This document shows, piece after piece, positions 16,101 through 24,226 of a DNA stretch of 64,000 nucleotides. Each line of letters begins with the position of its first letter. The stretch's first letter is position 1. Source of the DNA: Pseudomonas brassicacearum subsp. brassicacearum (GTDB lineage Bacteria > Pseudomonadota > Gammaproteobacteria > Pseudomonadales > Pseudomonadaceae). The DNA is taken from contig NZ_VZPJ01000001.1 of assembly GCF_008801605.1 (NCBI RefSeq), positions 1 to 64,000 of the forward strand, written 5' to 3'. The notes beneath the pieces are model-generated. The model ran no database searches, was not told the DNA's origin, and saw nothing but the letters and a program-made list of their open reading frames with translations. Made by a program: the position numbers and the translations under genes.

Positions 16101-18660
16101 GCGCTCCGATACGGTCGTACTCGCTGCGCACGTCATCGTCGCTCGGATGGGCCGACCACTCGATCCCCACATGCCGCAGGTAGGCCAGGCAGACCGCAAC
16201 CGCACCGTCACTGCGATCCAGGAGCAAGTAGACATCCATTAGCAGGCACGCGACATTGGCCCGCTCGATCACGGTCATGGCGTGATCCGACAACGCCGTG
16301 AGACGCTCATCGGCGGCAGACAGCTGCCCGGTCAAGAGCTCGCATTCGGCGCAATTCAACTCCAGCGCGAAAATCAGCCCATGACGACGCGCCCAGCAGT
16401 CCTCGCCCAACAACTGCGTCCCGGTGGTGAAATAGTTGAGCGCCGACGCATAAGCCGTCGACGCCTTGGCGCGTTGGCCGGCAATCAGGTTGAATGCAGC
16501 CAACTGCTCCCGCTCAGCCGGGTCGGTGATCAATACGGCGCCGCGATTGAGCTGGCCGACGATCTCGAAGATCGCCTCTTCCTGCCCTTGCGCGGATGTC
16601 TGCGCGGCGAGCAATCGTCCGATTCGCAGGTGCGTCTCGGCGCGCGAATCCTGGGGGATCAGCGAATAAGCGGCTTCATGAATACGGTCGTGGACAAAAC
16701 CATAAGCGTCGTCCAGCCGCTCGACCAGTTCCAGGCGAATCGCCTCCCAGAGCACCCCGCGGACCTGCGCCCCGGGAATGCCCAGCACGGTCGAAAGCGC
16801 CTCGATCCCGGCGACGTTACCCAGGCAAGCCAGCTGCTGCAGCGCCTGCTGCGTCTCGCCCGGCAGGCGCACCAGCTTACCGACCATCAGGTCCACGACA
16901 TTGTCGGTGTAGCCCTCGGCATGAATGCGGTCCGGGTCCCACCACCACTGCGGGGCGTCATGATCGAAGGTCAGCAGTTGCCCGTCGGCGAGCGTTTGCA
17001 GGAACTGAATCACGAAGAACGGATTGCCGGCGGTTTTTTCCAGCACCAACTGCGCCAGGGGCTCGATGCGGGCCCGCTCGTCATGCAGCGCCTCGACGAT
17101 CAACTGCTCGATATGCACCTTGGCGAGTGGCGCCAGCATGATCTCGACGACGTTGCCTCCCGCGCTCCGAATAGTCTGGAGCTTGCCTGTCAGCGGGTGG
17201 GTGACGTCCACTTCGTTGCTGCGGTAGGCGCCCACCAGCAACAGGTGCCGCACATCAGCGCTGGTCAGCAGATCCTCCAGCAAATCGAGCGTGGCCGCAT
17301 CGAGCCACTGCAAATCATCGAGAAACAGCGCCAGCGGATGATCTTCGCGGGCGAACACGCCGATAAAACGCCGGAACACCAGCAGGAAGCGGCGTTGCTC
17401 CTGTTGCGGATCAAGTGCCGAAACCGGTGGTGGTTCGCCGATGATGAGCTTCAGCTCGGGAATGAGATCGGTCATGAGCCGCGCATTGACATCCAGCGCT
17501 TCCTGCAGCGCGTCACGCCAACTGGCCAGTTCCGTGTCACTCTTGCCAAGCAGGGTGCGCACCAGGCTCTGGGAGGCCTGCACCAGCGTCGCATAAGGGA
17601 TGTCGCGGTGGTATTGATCGAACTTGCCGCTGGCGAACAATCCCCTCGGCGGAACCAGCACCTTGTGCAACTCGTTGACCACCGAGGATTTGCCGATACC
17701 GGAATAACCGGTGACCAGGACAAGCTCCGGCGCGCTGCTTTCAACGACACGCGCGAACGCCGCGATCAGGGTGTCGACTTCATGCTCGCGACCATAGAGT
17801 TTCTCGGGAATCAACAACCGATCGGATGTGCCATGCTCGCCCAGCGCAAAGGCATTGATGTGGTGCTGTTGCTGCCACTCGGCGAGGCAGCGCCGCAGAT
17901 CATATTCCAGACTCGTTGCGGTCTGATAACGTTCCTCGGCCGTCTTGGCGAGCAGCTTCATGACAATGTCGGACAGCACCTCGGGAATGGTTCCAACCCG
18001 CTCGCGAGGCGGCAAGGGTTTCTTGGCGATATGGTAGTGCACCCACTCGATCGGGTCCGATGCCAGGAATGGCAGCGAGCCGGTCAGCATCTGGTACAGC
18101 GTGACGCCGAAGGAATAGAGATCACTGCGTGAATCGATCGAGCGATTCATCTTGCCGGTCTGCTCGGGTGCCATATAGGCGAGCGTCCCTGCGAGGGTCT
18201 CGGGCGCCTGCCGCTCCCGTGGCAACCGTGAGGCGAGGCCGAACCCGGTGAGCCTGGCCTGTCCGTCGAAGCAGTTCACCAGGATATGACTGGGCTTGAT
18301 GTCTTTATGGACGAGGCCACTCCGGTGGAGCTTGCCCAGTGCCACGGCGATGCTCACCGCCAGACGCAAGAACGTGGCCGTTTCCATGGGCGCAATCAGC
18401 AACTGCACAAGTGGCGTGCCGCCTGGATCCTCAAGCACCAGCTGCGTCTGGGCGCCTTCGCGCACCATCTCCAGCGGTCGCACCGACCAGGTGCCATCGA
18501 GCTCGTCTTTCAGGCCAAACTCGTGGGCCAGACGGCCAAGGCAGCCGGGACGCGGTTGTTCGGCAGCGGGCCGCGCCACCAGTACGCTGCAATCGCCCTC
18601 GACACCCGGACGCAGTTCCCGGCAGAAGATACGTTCACCATCGTCCCATAAAATTTGCAT
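13171..18660 (-). CDS. Giant hybrid: Ser/Thr-kinase-like, AAA ATPase, GAF, PAS, histidine kinase
   Basis: A 1829-residue cytoplasmic sensor. Order of parts: a protein-kinase-like domain (about 1-270) with GLVHKDIKPSHILVN and LTGFGLASRLPRERQ; a STAND-type ATPase with Walker A GYSGIGKSS (about 318-326) and Walker B LALFLDDLQWLD (about 443-454); a long helical region (about 550-1270); a GAF domain (about 1293-1453); a PAS domain (about 1460-1575, GILVWNADGEIIEANDAF); and a histidine kinase with H1609 in IAHEVNQPIAA and the ATP lid motifs NLIMNALEAM, VSDTGPGFA and TKPTGLGLGLSICRSI. The kinase-like part has GFG for DFG, H for the metal-binding N and no clear glycine loop, so it is probably a pseudokinase; similar features seem usual in this family. 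The start at 18660 fits homologues. It probably pairs with the regulators at 11729 and 19132. Confidence 0.93.
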   Translation of the reverse strand: MQILWDDGERIFCRELRPGVEGDCSVLVARPAAEQPRPGCLGRLAHEFGLKDELDGTWSVRPLEMVREGAQTQLVLEDPGGTPLVQLLIAPMETATFLRLAVSIAVALGKLHRSGLVHKDIKPSHILVNCFDGQARLTGFGLASRLPRERQAPETLAGTLAYMAPEQTGKMNRSIDSRSDLYSFGVTLYQMLTGSLPFLASDPIEWVHYHIAKKPLPPRERVGTIPEVLSDIVMKLLAKTAEERYQTATSLEYDLRRCLAEWQQQHHINAFALGEHGTSDRLLIPEKLYGREHEVDTLIAAFARVVESSAPELVLVTGYSGIGKSSVVNELHKVLVPPRGLFASGKFDQYHRDIPYATLVQASQSLVRTLLGKSDTELASWRDALQEALDVNARLMTDLIPELKLIIGEPPPVSALDPQQEQRRFLLVFRRFIGVFAREDHPLALFLDDLQWLDAATLDLLEDLLTSADVRHLLLVGAYRSNEVDVTHPLTGKLQTIRSAGGNVVEIMLAPLAKVHIEQLIVEALHDERARIEPLAQLVLEKTAGNPFFVIQFLQTLADGQLLTFDHDAPQWWWDPDRIHAEGYTDNVVDLMVGKLVRLPGETQQALQQLACLGNVAGIEALSTVLGIPGAQVRGVLWEAIRLELVERLDDAYGFVHDRIHEAAYSLIPQDSRAETHLRIGRLLAAQTSAQGQEEAIFEIVGQLNRGAVLITDPAEREQLAAFNLIAGQRAKASTAYASALNYFTTGTQLLGEDCWARRHGLIFALELNCAECELLTGQLSAADERLTALSDHAMTVIERANVACLLMDVYLLLDRSDGAVAVCLAYLRHVGIEWSAHPSDDDVRSEYDRIGALLGDRAIEDLIDLPLMEDATSLVTVNALGKLFAPALQSEANLADLLICKAVNLSLEHGNCDASCLLYANLFRVAGRRFGDYQVGFRFGQLGCELVEKRGLARFEASTYLCFSCFAVRWMKPVGQCRDLLRRSFTAANRIGDLPYGAYAGNNLTADLLFAGELLSDIQGEAERGLVYARKVRFGLVTDFIITQLALIRMLRGSTLTFGRLDDGELTESGIETHLASNPDLVLAECLYWVRKLQVRYMADDAEAALEAAAKAQRLLWVCQSFFEEAEFHFYGALARAARCDSLPVDEHGQHLLAIVADQQWLQTWAQQCPENFASRAALVGAEIARVEGRMIDAELLYEQAIDSAQESGFVHIEALANELASRFYAARGFGKIARVYLQDARYGYQRWGADGKVRQLENKYPSLRAEAPELGPTTTMATPVEHLDLATVLKVSQAVSGEIVLEKLIDMILCTAIEQAGAERGLLILSDGGEHRVAAQVTTGGNATQLRDERVSATLLPESILYHVLRTRESVFLDDAVAEAPFAADPYIRQQRARSILCLPLMNQARLVGALYLENNLAARVFSPTRIAVLKLVASQAAISLENARLYREVAEREAKIRRLVDANIIGILVWNADGEIIEANDAFLRMLGYERADLASGHLRWADLTVPEFRELSERRLAHALLTGHARPYEKEYLRKDGSRLPVIVGLAKFEVGSREGVAFVLDLTERRQAEEKIRESERRYREVQTELAHANRVATMGQLVASIAHEVNQPIAAAILNANAALRWLNVQPPEIGEVRQVLERLIFDANRAADVLGRIRGHIRKAPPQKGPVDINAAISEMIDFTRGQIGKSGASIQTQLMDGLPAIEGDRVELQQVLLNLIMNALEAMSGVSEGERQLLICTVRDDAGCIVVSVSDTGPGFASDSTDLVFTSFYTTKPTGLGLGLSICRSIIESHGGSLRASVNPPRGATVQFTLPIAAFSSTTMS

Positions 18661-19131
18661 GTAGTTATCCGTCGGCACGCGAGCATTTTGTAGTGGGTTA
18701 TCCGCCGCACGTTGCCGTCGGGCTGGCATCCGGTGTCACGTCGCATGGCCGATGCCGTCGCGCTGGGGCGACGTCCGTGGCTGCGCTGGGCGCCCGATGA
18801 GGATGGGGCTCTGTCGGGATCCAGAACGGGTCGTGTTGCCGATATCTAGATTAACCCCTCATGAAAGCCCTTCAAGTGATTTCATTGGGAACAACGAATT
18901 GACTCGCCTTGGATTTTTTGTGTCGAGCCCCAGGCAAACGATGCGTGCCAGTCTAGGCGAGACGCCAGCACCGGTCAGTTGTACCTGCGTACAGCGAAAG
19001 CAGCCCTGGGGCAAACTGCTGGATCCAAAGTCAACCCTTTGGTCTTAGCGCGCTATACCTAGGTATACTTTTGCACCCGAGGAGACCGCGTATCTTGTAA
19101 TGACGACAGGCGCTTGTGCGAGCGACCCGAT
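18661..19131. other. 471-bp intergenic region between giant kinase and stand-alone receiver
   Basis: No gene is recognised. The region must hold the two divergent promoters. It carries a perfect 14-bp palindrome TATACCTAGGTATA at 19054-19067, about 65 bp before the receiver gene, which is the best operator candidate here. Confidence 0.6.
19054..19067. promoter_or_regulatory. Perfect palindrome TATACCTAGGTATA
   Basis: A 14-bp perfect dyad centred on CCTAGG, an under-represented hexamer in such genomes, 65 bp upstream of the receiver gene. It could be the binding site of the LuxR/FixJ-type regulator at 11729 or overlap the promoter itself. No exact second copy was found upstream of the hydrolase, porin or kinase genes. 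Confidence 0.5.
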
Positions 19132-19503
19132 ATGCATGACACCCCGATACGCAATACAACGACGATTGCCGTTGTCGATGATGACGAATCCGTTCGGGCC
19201 GCCCTCAAAAGCCTGTTACGGTCCAGCGGTTATGACGTTCGAACCTATTGCAGCGCCATGGATTTCCTCGACGCAAACGCCCCGGCGGCTACCCGCTGCC
19301 TGATTTCCGATATCCAGATGCCGGGGATGAGCGGCCTGGAACTGCATGAACAGCTCGGTGCCATGGGTTTCCAGATCCCGACCATCTTCATTACCGCTTA
19401 CCCAGACCTTGGGGCACACATACCGAGGCTGATCGCCTGCCTGCCCAAACCCTGTGATGCCGACAAACTGCTGTCCTGTATCGACACTGCCCTGCGCCAG
19501 TAG
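19132..19503 (+). CDS. Stand-alone receiver (CheY-like) response regulator
   Basis: A 123-residue single receiver domain: DDD (17-19), phospho-acceptor D60 (CLISDIQMPGMSG), T88 (IFITAYPD) and K106 (CLPKPCD). There is no output domain, so it would act as a phosphate sink, relay or protein-binding switch. ATG 19132 is taken as start although its ribosome site is weak; GTG 19114 in the same frame would add six residues. It is divergent from the giant histidine kinase, which is its likely partner, giving that kinase two candidate response regulators. Confidence 0.88.
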   Translation: MHDTPIRNTTTIAVVDDDESVRAALKSLLRSSGYDVRTYCSAMDFLDANAPAATRCLISDIQMPGMSGLELHEQLGAMGFQIPTIFITAYPDLGAHIPRLIACLPKPCDADKLLSCIDTALRQ

Positions 19504-19635
19504 GAGCTGTGTAGGAGCTGTGTAGGAGCTGTCGAGTGCAACGAGGCTGCGATCTTTCCAAACACACCTGAATCTCAAGCTAAAGATCGAAAGATCAAAA
19601 GATCAAAAGATCGCAGGCTTCGCCAGCGCCTACAG
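19500..19635. repeat. REP-like element (TGTAGGAGCTG type) with triplicated end
   Basis: The element has the ends TGTAGGAGCTGTCGAGTGCA and CGCCAGCGCCTACA, with the inner complementary arms GCTGCGATCTTT and AAAGATCGCAGGC. Related copies are at 23940-24039 and 43500-43612. Here the left end GTAGGAGCTGT is repeated three times in tandem (19500-19532) and the inner AAAGATC motif is also multiplied. The gap 19504-19859 contains otherwise no gene, only the presumed promoter of the efflux operon. Confidence 0.88.
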
Positions 19636-19859
19636 CCGTCGAACGGGAGCAGCACCTCGCCACGATGCTTCCATCACGCCACTGACCCCACACCTTCGTA
19701 TAGATCTCCCGCCACTGACGTATGGTTTCGCTGACCCGATGTAGAAGTGCGCCTGGAAGAGCCCCCCGATACCATGAGTTCACAGCGAGCCAATCGCTGA
19801 CTCATTGACCCCAGGCGTGCGCTCGTCGGGCCACGCAGCAACCTTACGGGGAACTGGCT

Positions 19860-21308
19860 ATGTCGGCTATCTTCGGGTTACCTCGACGCATTTTGACGCT
19901 CATCGGCACGAGCTTCCTGACCGCTTGCACGGTAGGCCCAGACTTCGTGAAACCTGAGAGCGGGCTTGACGCTGTGCTCTTGTCACCCCGACAAGAGCAC
20001 GCAAGCGTCATCCCGACGTCCGCTGCCGCGGTGCCGTCCCAATGGTGGACACTGTTCAATGACGCCGTGCTCACCGGGCTGCAAGCGCGTGCACTGGCGG
20101 GCAACCTTGATCTGCAGATGGCCGCCGAGCGCATCGAGCAAAGCCGCGCCCAGCTGGGCATCGCTGCTTCGCAATTACTGCCCAGCGTAGGCGCCAATGC
20201 CAGCTACACCCGTGAGGCCCTCAGTGAAAATGGCAAGTTCGCTGCGTTGGGGGCTCCGACCGGCCCTAACAATTTCTGGCAACTGGGCTTCGATGCCAGT
20301 TGGGAGATCGATCTGTGGGGCCGCGCACAACGGGCCCGCGAAGGCGCTGCCGCGACGCTGGAAGCCACGGTTTACGATCGCGAAGCCGCACAGGTGGCCC
20401 TGGCCGCCGAAGTGGCACGGACCTACCTGCAATTGCGCGGAACCCAGGCGCAACTGGACATCACCCGGCAAAACCTGACGGTCGCGGAGCGCACCCTCGG
20501 CCTGGCTGAAAGCCGCGAGCGTAACGGCGTCGGGACGCGCTTCGAAACCTCCTCTGCCCGGGCGCAGTTGGCCACGATCAAGGCCATGGTTCCTGAGCTG
20601 GACCAACGTCGCAACGCCCAGATGAACGCGCTGGCGTTGCTGATGGGCGAACAACCCCGTGCCCTCGATGGGCAACTGGGCAAGGCACTGCCCTTGCCTG
20701 CCCTGCCCTCCGGGGTTCCGGTTGGTGTCCCCTCTGAACTGGCCCATAGGCGCCCCGACATCCTGCGCGCCGAAGCCCAGCTACATGCCGCCACGGCTGC
20801 CATCGGCGTGGCCAAAGCTGACTTCTATCCGCGCATTGGCCTGAAAGGGCAAATCGGCGTGGAAGCCTTCGACAGTGGCGATCTCGCCAGTTGGGATTCC
20901 CGGTTCTTCTCCATCGGTCCCACGGTTTATCTGCCGATCTTCCAGGGCGGACGTTTGATGCAACGCCTGGCCCTGAACGAATCACGGCAAAAAACCGCGG
21001 CACTCGCTTATCGCCAAACCGTCTTGCGAGCCTGGCATGAAGTGGACAACGCCCTGGATGCCTGGGGGGCCCAACAGCGTCAACACGATGAACTGCTGAT
21101 GTCCTATGAACAGAACAAGCAGGCGCTGCATGCCGCCGAGCGAGGTTATCAGCAAGGCGCCGCCGACTATTTGAGTGTACTGACGGCCCAGTCCAACCTG
21201 CTGGCCAGCCAAACCCGCCTCAATGCCAACGCGACTGACGCCACGCTGACCGTGGTCAATCTCTACAAGTCCCTGGGTGGCGGCTGGAATCCGGAGGTTG
21301 CCCAATGA
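19860..21308 (+). CDS. NodT-family outer-membrane efflux lipoprotein
   Basis: A 482-residue outer-membrane channel of a tripartite efflux pump. A lipoprotein signal peptide ends in FLTAC, so it is probably acylated, as in OprM/NodT. The two repeated efflux domains are visible (about 65-255 and 280-470), with typical NodT text such as ASWEIDLWGRAQRAREGA, RTYLQLRGTQAQL and LPALPSGVPVGVPSELAHRR followed by PDILRAEAQL. Its stop overlaps the start of the MFS transporter gene (ATGA). It is the first gene of a three-gene operon; substrates are unknown. Confidence 0.93.
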   Translation: MSAIFGLPRRILTLIGTSFLTACTVGPDFVKPESGLDAVLLSPRQEHASVIPTSAAAVPSQWWTLFNDAVLTGLQARALAGNLDLQMAAERIEQSRAQLGIAASQLLPSVGANASYTREALSENGKFAALGAPTGPNNFWQLGFDASWEIDLWGRAQRAREGAAATLEATVYDREAAQVALAAEVARTYLQLRGTQAQLDITRQNLTVAERTLGLAESRERNGVGTRFETSSARAQLATIKAMVPELDQRRNAQMNALALLMGEQPRALDGQLGKALPLPALPSGVPVGVPSELAHRRPDILRAEAQLHAATAAIGVAKADFYPRIGLKGQIGVEAFDSGDLASWDSRFFSIGPTVYLPIFQGGRLMQRLALNESRQKTAALAYRQTVLRAWHEVDNALDAWGAQQRQHDELLMSYEQNKQALHAAERGYQQGAADYLSVLTAQSNLLASQTRLNANATDATLTVVNLYKSLGGGWNPEVAQ

Positions 21309-22870
21309 ACAGCGTCGCACTGTCGCCAGCGCACGTGGTGGCCAGCGCAGGGCCTCAGGCCTCGTCCTCGAAACGCTCGATGGTCGGCCTGGTCGGCATT
21401 TTTCTCGCCGCCATGATGGCGGGGTTGAATACCCGGGTCGGTGCATTGGCCCTGGCAGATGTGCGAGGCGCAATGGCCTTGGGCTTCGACGATGGCTCCT
21501 GGCTCACCACTGCGTACAGCGCCGGCGAGCTGATTGCCATGCCCTTTTCGGCGTGGTTCGCCATCACACTCTCGGTCCGTCGCTTGGAGTTGTGGATGCT
21601 CGGCGGTTGTACGCTACTCGCCTTGATCCTGCCCTTCATCCACGACCTGGACCTTTTGCTGACCTTGCGCTTTGTGCAAGGCATTGCCAGCGGCACCACC
21701 ATCCCGCTGCTGATGATGGCGGCGCTCAAATTCCTGCCGCCCCCCATACGGTTGTATGGCCTGGCGCTGTATGCCATGACCGCGACCTTTGCGCCTAACC
21801 TGTCCATCTGGTTGGCCGGGCACTGGACGGACGGATTGCAGGACTGGCGCTGGGTGTACTGGCAGATCATTCCCCTCGCCCTCATCGCCGCAGGCCTGAT
21901 CGCCTGGGGACTGGCGAAGGAACCCATCCAGGTCCCACGCTTCCGGCAGGCCAATTGGTTTGGCATGGCCTGCGGTGTGCCGGCGTTCGGTTTGATCACT
22001 GTCGCACTGGATCAAGGCGTGCGGCTGGACTGGTTTAATTCACCGCTGATCACGTCTTCGCTGCTGGTAGGCCTGGCCTTGCTGGCGATCTATCTGTTGA
22101 CCGAGTGGTATCACCCGTCACCGTTTATCAAGTTGCAGATTCTCGGGCGCCGCAACCTGGGACTGGGCTGCACGCTGTTCTTCGCACTGCTGGTGGTGTT
22201 GATGTCCAGCGCGTTGTTACCGGCCAACTATCTCGGCGCGCTTCAGGACTATCGCCCCTTCCAGATGGCGTCGGTCGGCCTGATTGTCGCGCTGCCGCAA
22301 CTGGTCCTGGGGCCCGTGGTTGCGCTACTGCTGTATCAGAAGTGGGTCGATGCCCGTGTCGTGTTCGCCCTGGGGTTGTGCTTGATCGCGCTGGCGTGCC
22401 TGGCCGGCTCACAACTGACCAGCGAATGGAACCGCGACCAGTTCGTCATGGCGCAAACCCTGCAGGCCCTCGGACAACCGATGGCGGTGGTCTCGATGTT
22501 GTTCCTGATCACCAGCGTGGTGCAGCCTGCTGAAGGGCCTTATGTGTCCGGCACGATCAACACGTTGCGCGCCTTCGGATCGCTGGCCGGTGCAGCGGCA
22601 GTTGCCCAGCTCATCACCGTGCGCGGTCGCTTCCATGGAGAAATGTTGCTGGACCAGGGAGCACTGGCAGGTAACAGCCTGGCGTTTGTGCCTGAGCCAG
22701 CGCAACTGATGAGTCTCATCGGCCAGCAATCGCTGGTGCTGTCGATTGCTGATGCCTATCGCGTGTTGGGCCTGCTCGCGCTGCTGTTGATTCCTCTGGT
22801 GTTGCGACTGACCTACATCCCCGCCCCTGTCATGCACGCAGCCTCAGCACCTTCCTCCTCACACGGGTGA
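21305..22870 (+). CDS. MFS drug transporter, DHA2 family (EmrB-like)
   Basis: A 521-residue inner-membrane proton antiporter with about 14 hydrophobic segments. It has DHA2/EmrB-like features: an N-terminal helix with GIFLAAMMAGLNTRVGALAL, the loop DGSWLTTAYSAGELIAMPFS, and GIASGTTIPLLMMAALKFLPP. It would load drugs or toxic organics into the adaptor/channel pair encoded on either side. It overlaps the channel gene by 4 bp and ends 6 bp before the adaptor gene, so the three genes are one operon. No regulator gene adjoins the operon. Confidence 0.92.
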   Translation: MNSVALSPAHVVASAGPQASSSKRSMVGLVGIFLAAMMAGLNTRVGALALADVRGAMALGFDDGSWLTTAYSAGELIAMPFSAWFAITLSVRRLELWMLGGCTLLALILPFIHDLDLLLTLRFVQGIASGTTIPLLMMAALKFLPPPIRLYGLALYAMTATFAPNLSIWLAGHWTDGLQDWRWVYWQIIPLALIAAGLIAWGLAKEPIQVPRFRQANWFGMACGVPAFGLITVALDQGVRLDWFNSPLITSSLLVGLALLAIYLLTEWYHPSPFIKLQILGRRNLGLGCTLFFALLVVLMSSALLPANYLGALQDYRPFQMASVGLIVALPQLVLGPVVALLLYQKWVDARVVFALGLCLIALACLAGSQLTSEWNRDQFVMAQTLQALGQPMAVVSMLFLITSVVQPAEGPYVSGTINTLRAFGSLAGAAAVAQLITVRGRFHGEMLLDQGALAGNSLAFVPEPAQLMSLIGQQSLVLSIADAYRVLGLLALLLIPLVLRLTYIPAPVMHAASAPSSSHG

Positions 22871-22876
22871 CTCATC

Positions 22877-23908
22877 ATGGCATTACCGAAGAAAGCCCAG
22901 ATCATCAGCGCCACACTGCTCGCGGTGGCCATCGGCGCTGTGTTCTATTTCAATCGTCCTGAATCCAGTGCATCGATACAGTCTACGGACGATGCCTACG
23001 TCCATGCCGACTTCACTACGGTAGCACCGCAGGTATCGGGCACGGTTGAGACAGTATTGGTCGAAGACAACCAACCGGTGAAAAAAGGCGACCTCTTGGC
23101 AACCATCGACGACCGCGATTTCGTCGCTGCCGTGAACGCGGCGCAAGCACAGGTCGCCAGCGCCAGGGCCGGCATCGCCAGCCTGCAAGCGCACTTGATC
23201 CAACAGGAAACCACCATACGCCAGGCACAAGCAGTGGTAGCGGCAGACGCGGCGGCGCTCAAGCTGGCCAGCGTCAATCAGGCCCGTTATCGCAACCTGG
23301 CCACCGATGGGTCGGGCACCGTACAGGCCCAGCAGCAGGCCGAAGCGCAGTTGAGCGTTCAACTGGCCAGCCGGGACAAGAGCCAGGCGGGGTTGCAGGC
23401 TGCCCGGCAATACGTGGATATCCTCAAGGCCGATCTGGAAAAGGCCAAGGCGGCCCTCGCCCATGCCGAGGCGGCGCAAGCCATCGCGCAACTGCAACTT
23501 TCCTATACCCGCATCACCGCACCGATCAGCGGCACCGTCGGGGAGAAATCGATACGTGTCGGTGCTTTCGTCAATGCCGGAAAACCCTTGCTGGCGATCG
23601 TGCCGCTGGACGCCGTCTACATCACCGCCAACTTTCGCGAGACACAACTGGCGCGCGTAGAGACCGGACAAACCGTGGATATCGAAGTGGATGCCTTGCC
23701 CGGCCAGGCGCTGGAAGGCACGGTGCAAAGCCTGGGGCCGGCCAGCGGCGTCAGCTACTCCGCCATTGCCCCGCACAATGCCACAGGCAATTTCACCAAG
23801 ATCGTCCAGCGCTTGCCCGTACGCATCCGCATCGACCCCGACCAGCCCGGGGCGGCGAAACTGCGCGTGGGGATGTCCGTCACGCCGCATATCCGCATTG
23901 GTGAATAA
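22877..23908 (+). CDS. EmrA-like HlyD-family efflux adaptor
   Basis: A 343-residue membrane-fusion protein. It has one N-terminal membrane segment (IISATLLAVAIGAVFYFN), the lipoyl half DDAYVHADFTTVAPQVSGTV, a helical hairpin rich in Ala/Gln (about 80-200), the second lipoyl half (YTRITAPISGTVGEKSIRVG) and a C-terminal barrel with LRVGMSVTPHIRIGE. This is the usual EmrA layout. It links the MFS transporter at 21305 with the channel at 19860. It is the last gene of the operon; a REP-like element follows 32 bp later. Confidence 0.93.
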   Translation: MALPKKAQIISATLLAVAIGAVFYFNRPESSASIQSTDDAYVHADFTTVAPQVSGTVETVLVEDNQPVKKGDLLATIDDRDFVAAVNAAQAQVASARAGIASLQAHLIQQETTIRQAQAVVAADAAALKLASVNQARYRNLATDGSGTVQAQQQAEAQLSVQLASRDKSQAGLQAARQYVDILKADLEKAKAALAHAEAAQAIAQLQLSYTRITAPISGTVGEKSIRVGAFVNAGKPLLAIVPLDAVYITANFRETQLARVETGQTVDIEVDALPGQALEGTVQSLGPASGVSYSAIAPHNATGNFTKIVQRLPVRIRIDPDQPGAAKLRVGMSVTPHIRIGE

Positions 23909-23939
23909 ATCCATCAGGGTTTTTGTGACGAGCTGGGTT

Positions 23940-24039
23940 CTGTAGGAGCTGACGAGTGCAACGAGGCTGCGATCTTTCCCCAGACATTTGAATCGCGAGC
24001 GAAAGATCAAAAGATCGCAGGCTTCGCCAGCTCCTACAG
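23940..24039. repeat. REP-like element (TGTAGGAGCTG type)
   Basis: Ends TGTAGGAGCTGACGAGTGCA and TTCGCCAGCTCCTACA are complementary at the tips; inner arms GCTGCGATCTTT and AAAGATCGCAGGC also pair. It belongs to the same family as 19500-19635 and 43500-43612, and probably folds into a long hairpin after the efflux operon. Confidence 0.9.
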
Positions 24040-24085
24040 AACCCGGCAGGACAAATCCCCTTGCATGCGCAGGTGAAGCCCTAAG

Positions 24086-24106
24086 CAAATAACTAAAGGT
24101 TATTTG
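24086..24106. promoter_or_regulatory. LysR-type dyad upstream of the sfnR-like gene (CysB candidate)
   Basis: CAAATAAC-TAAAG-GTTATTTG is an 8-bp perfect inverted repeat with a 5-bp centre and contains a T-N11-A core (24090/24102). It lies about 120 bp before the sfnR-like gene. In P. putida the sfn genes depend on the LysR regulator CysB, so CysB is the natural candidate; this is inference. Confidence 0.5.
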
Positions 24107-24226
24107 TTGTATGTTTTTTAGATCATTTAGATTAAGCCTTAAGCCCAATGGCTTCGCGGTACTGCCTCAAGAACGTTGGCATTTACCCATTTTCAGTCAC
24201 GGCAATCTCATTAACGGGCCACCGTC

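Larger units (their letters stand above)
23909..24226. other. 318-bp intergenic region before the sfnR-like gene
   Basis: The left part is a TGTAGGAGCTG-type repeat (23940-24039). The right part is AT-rich and carries a dyad CAAATAAC-N5-GTTATTTG (24086-24106). No gene is seen. Confidence 0.7.

Noticed and set aside
16282..18132. 616-codon plus-strand frame within the giant kinase
   Set aside because: Antisense of a well-supported gene; low-complexity composition and no recognisable domain.
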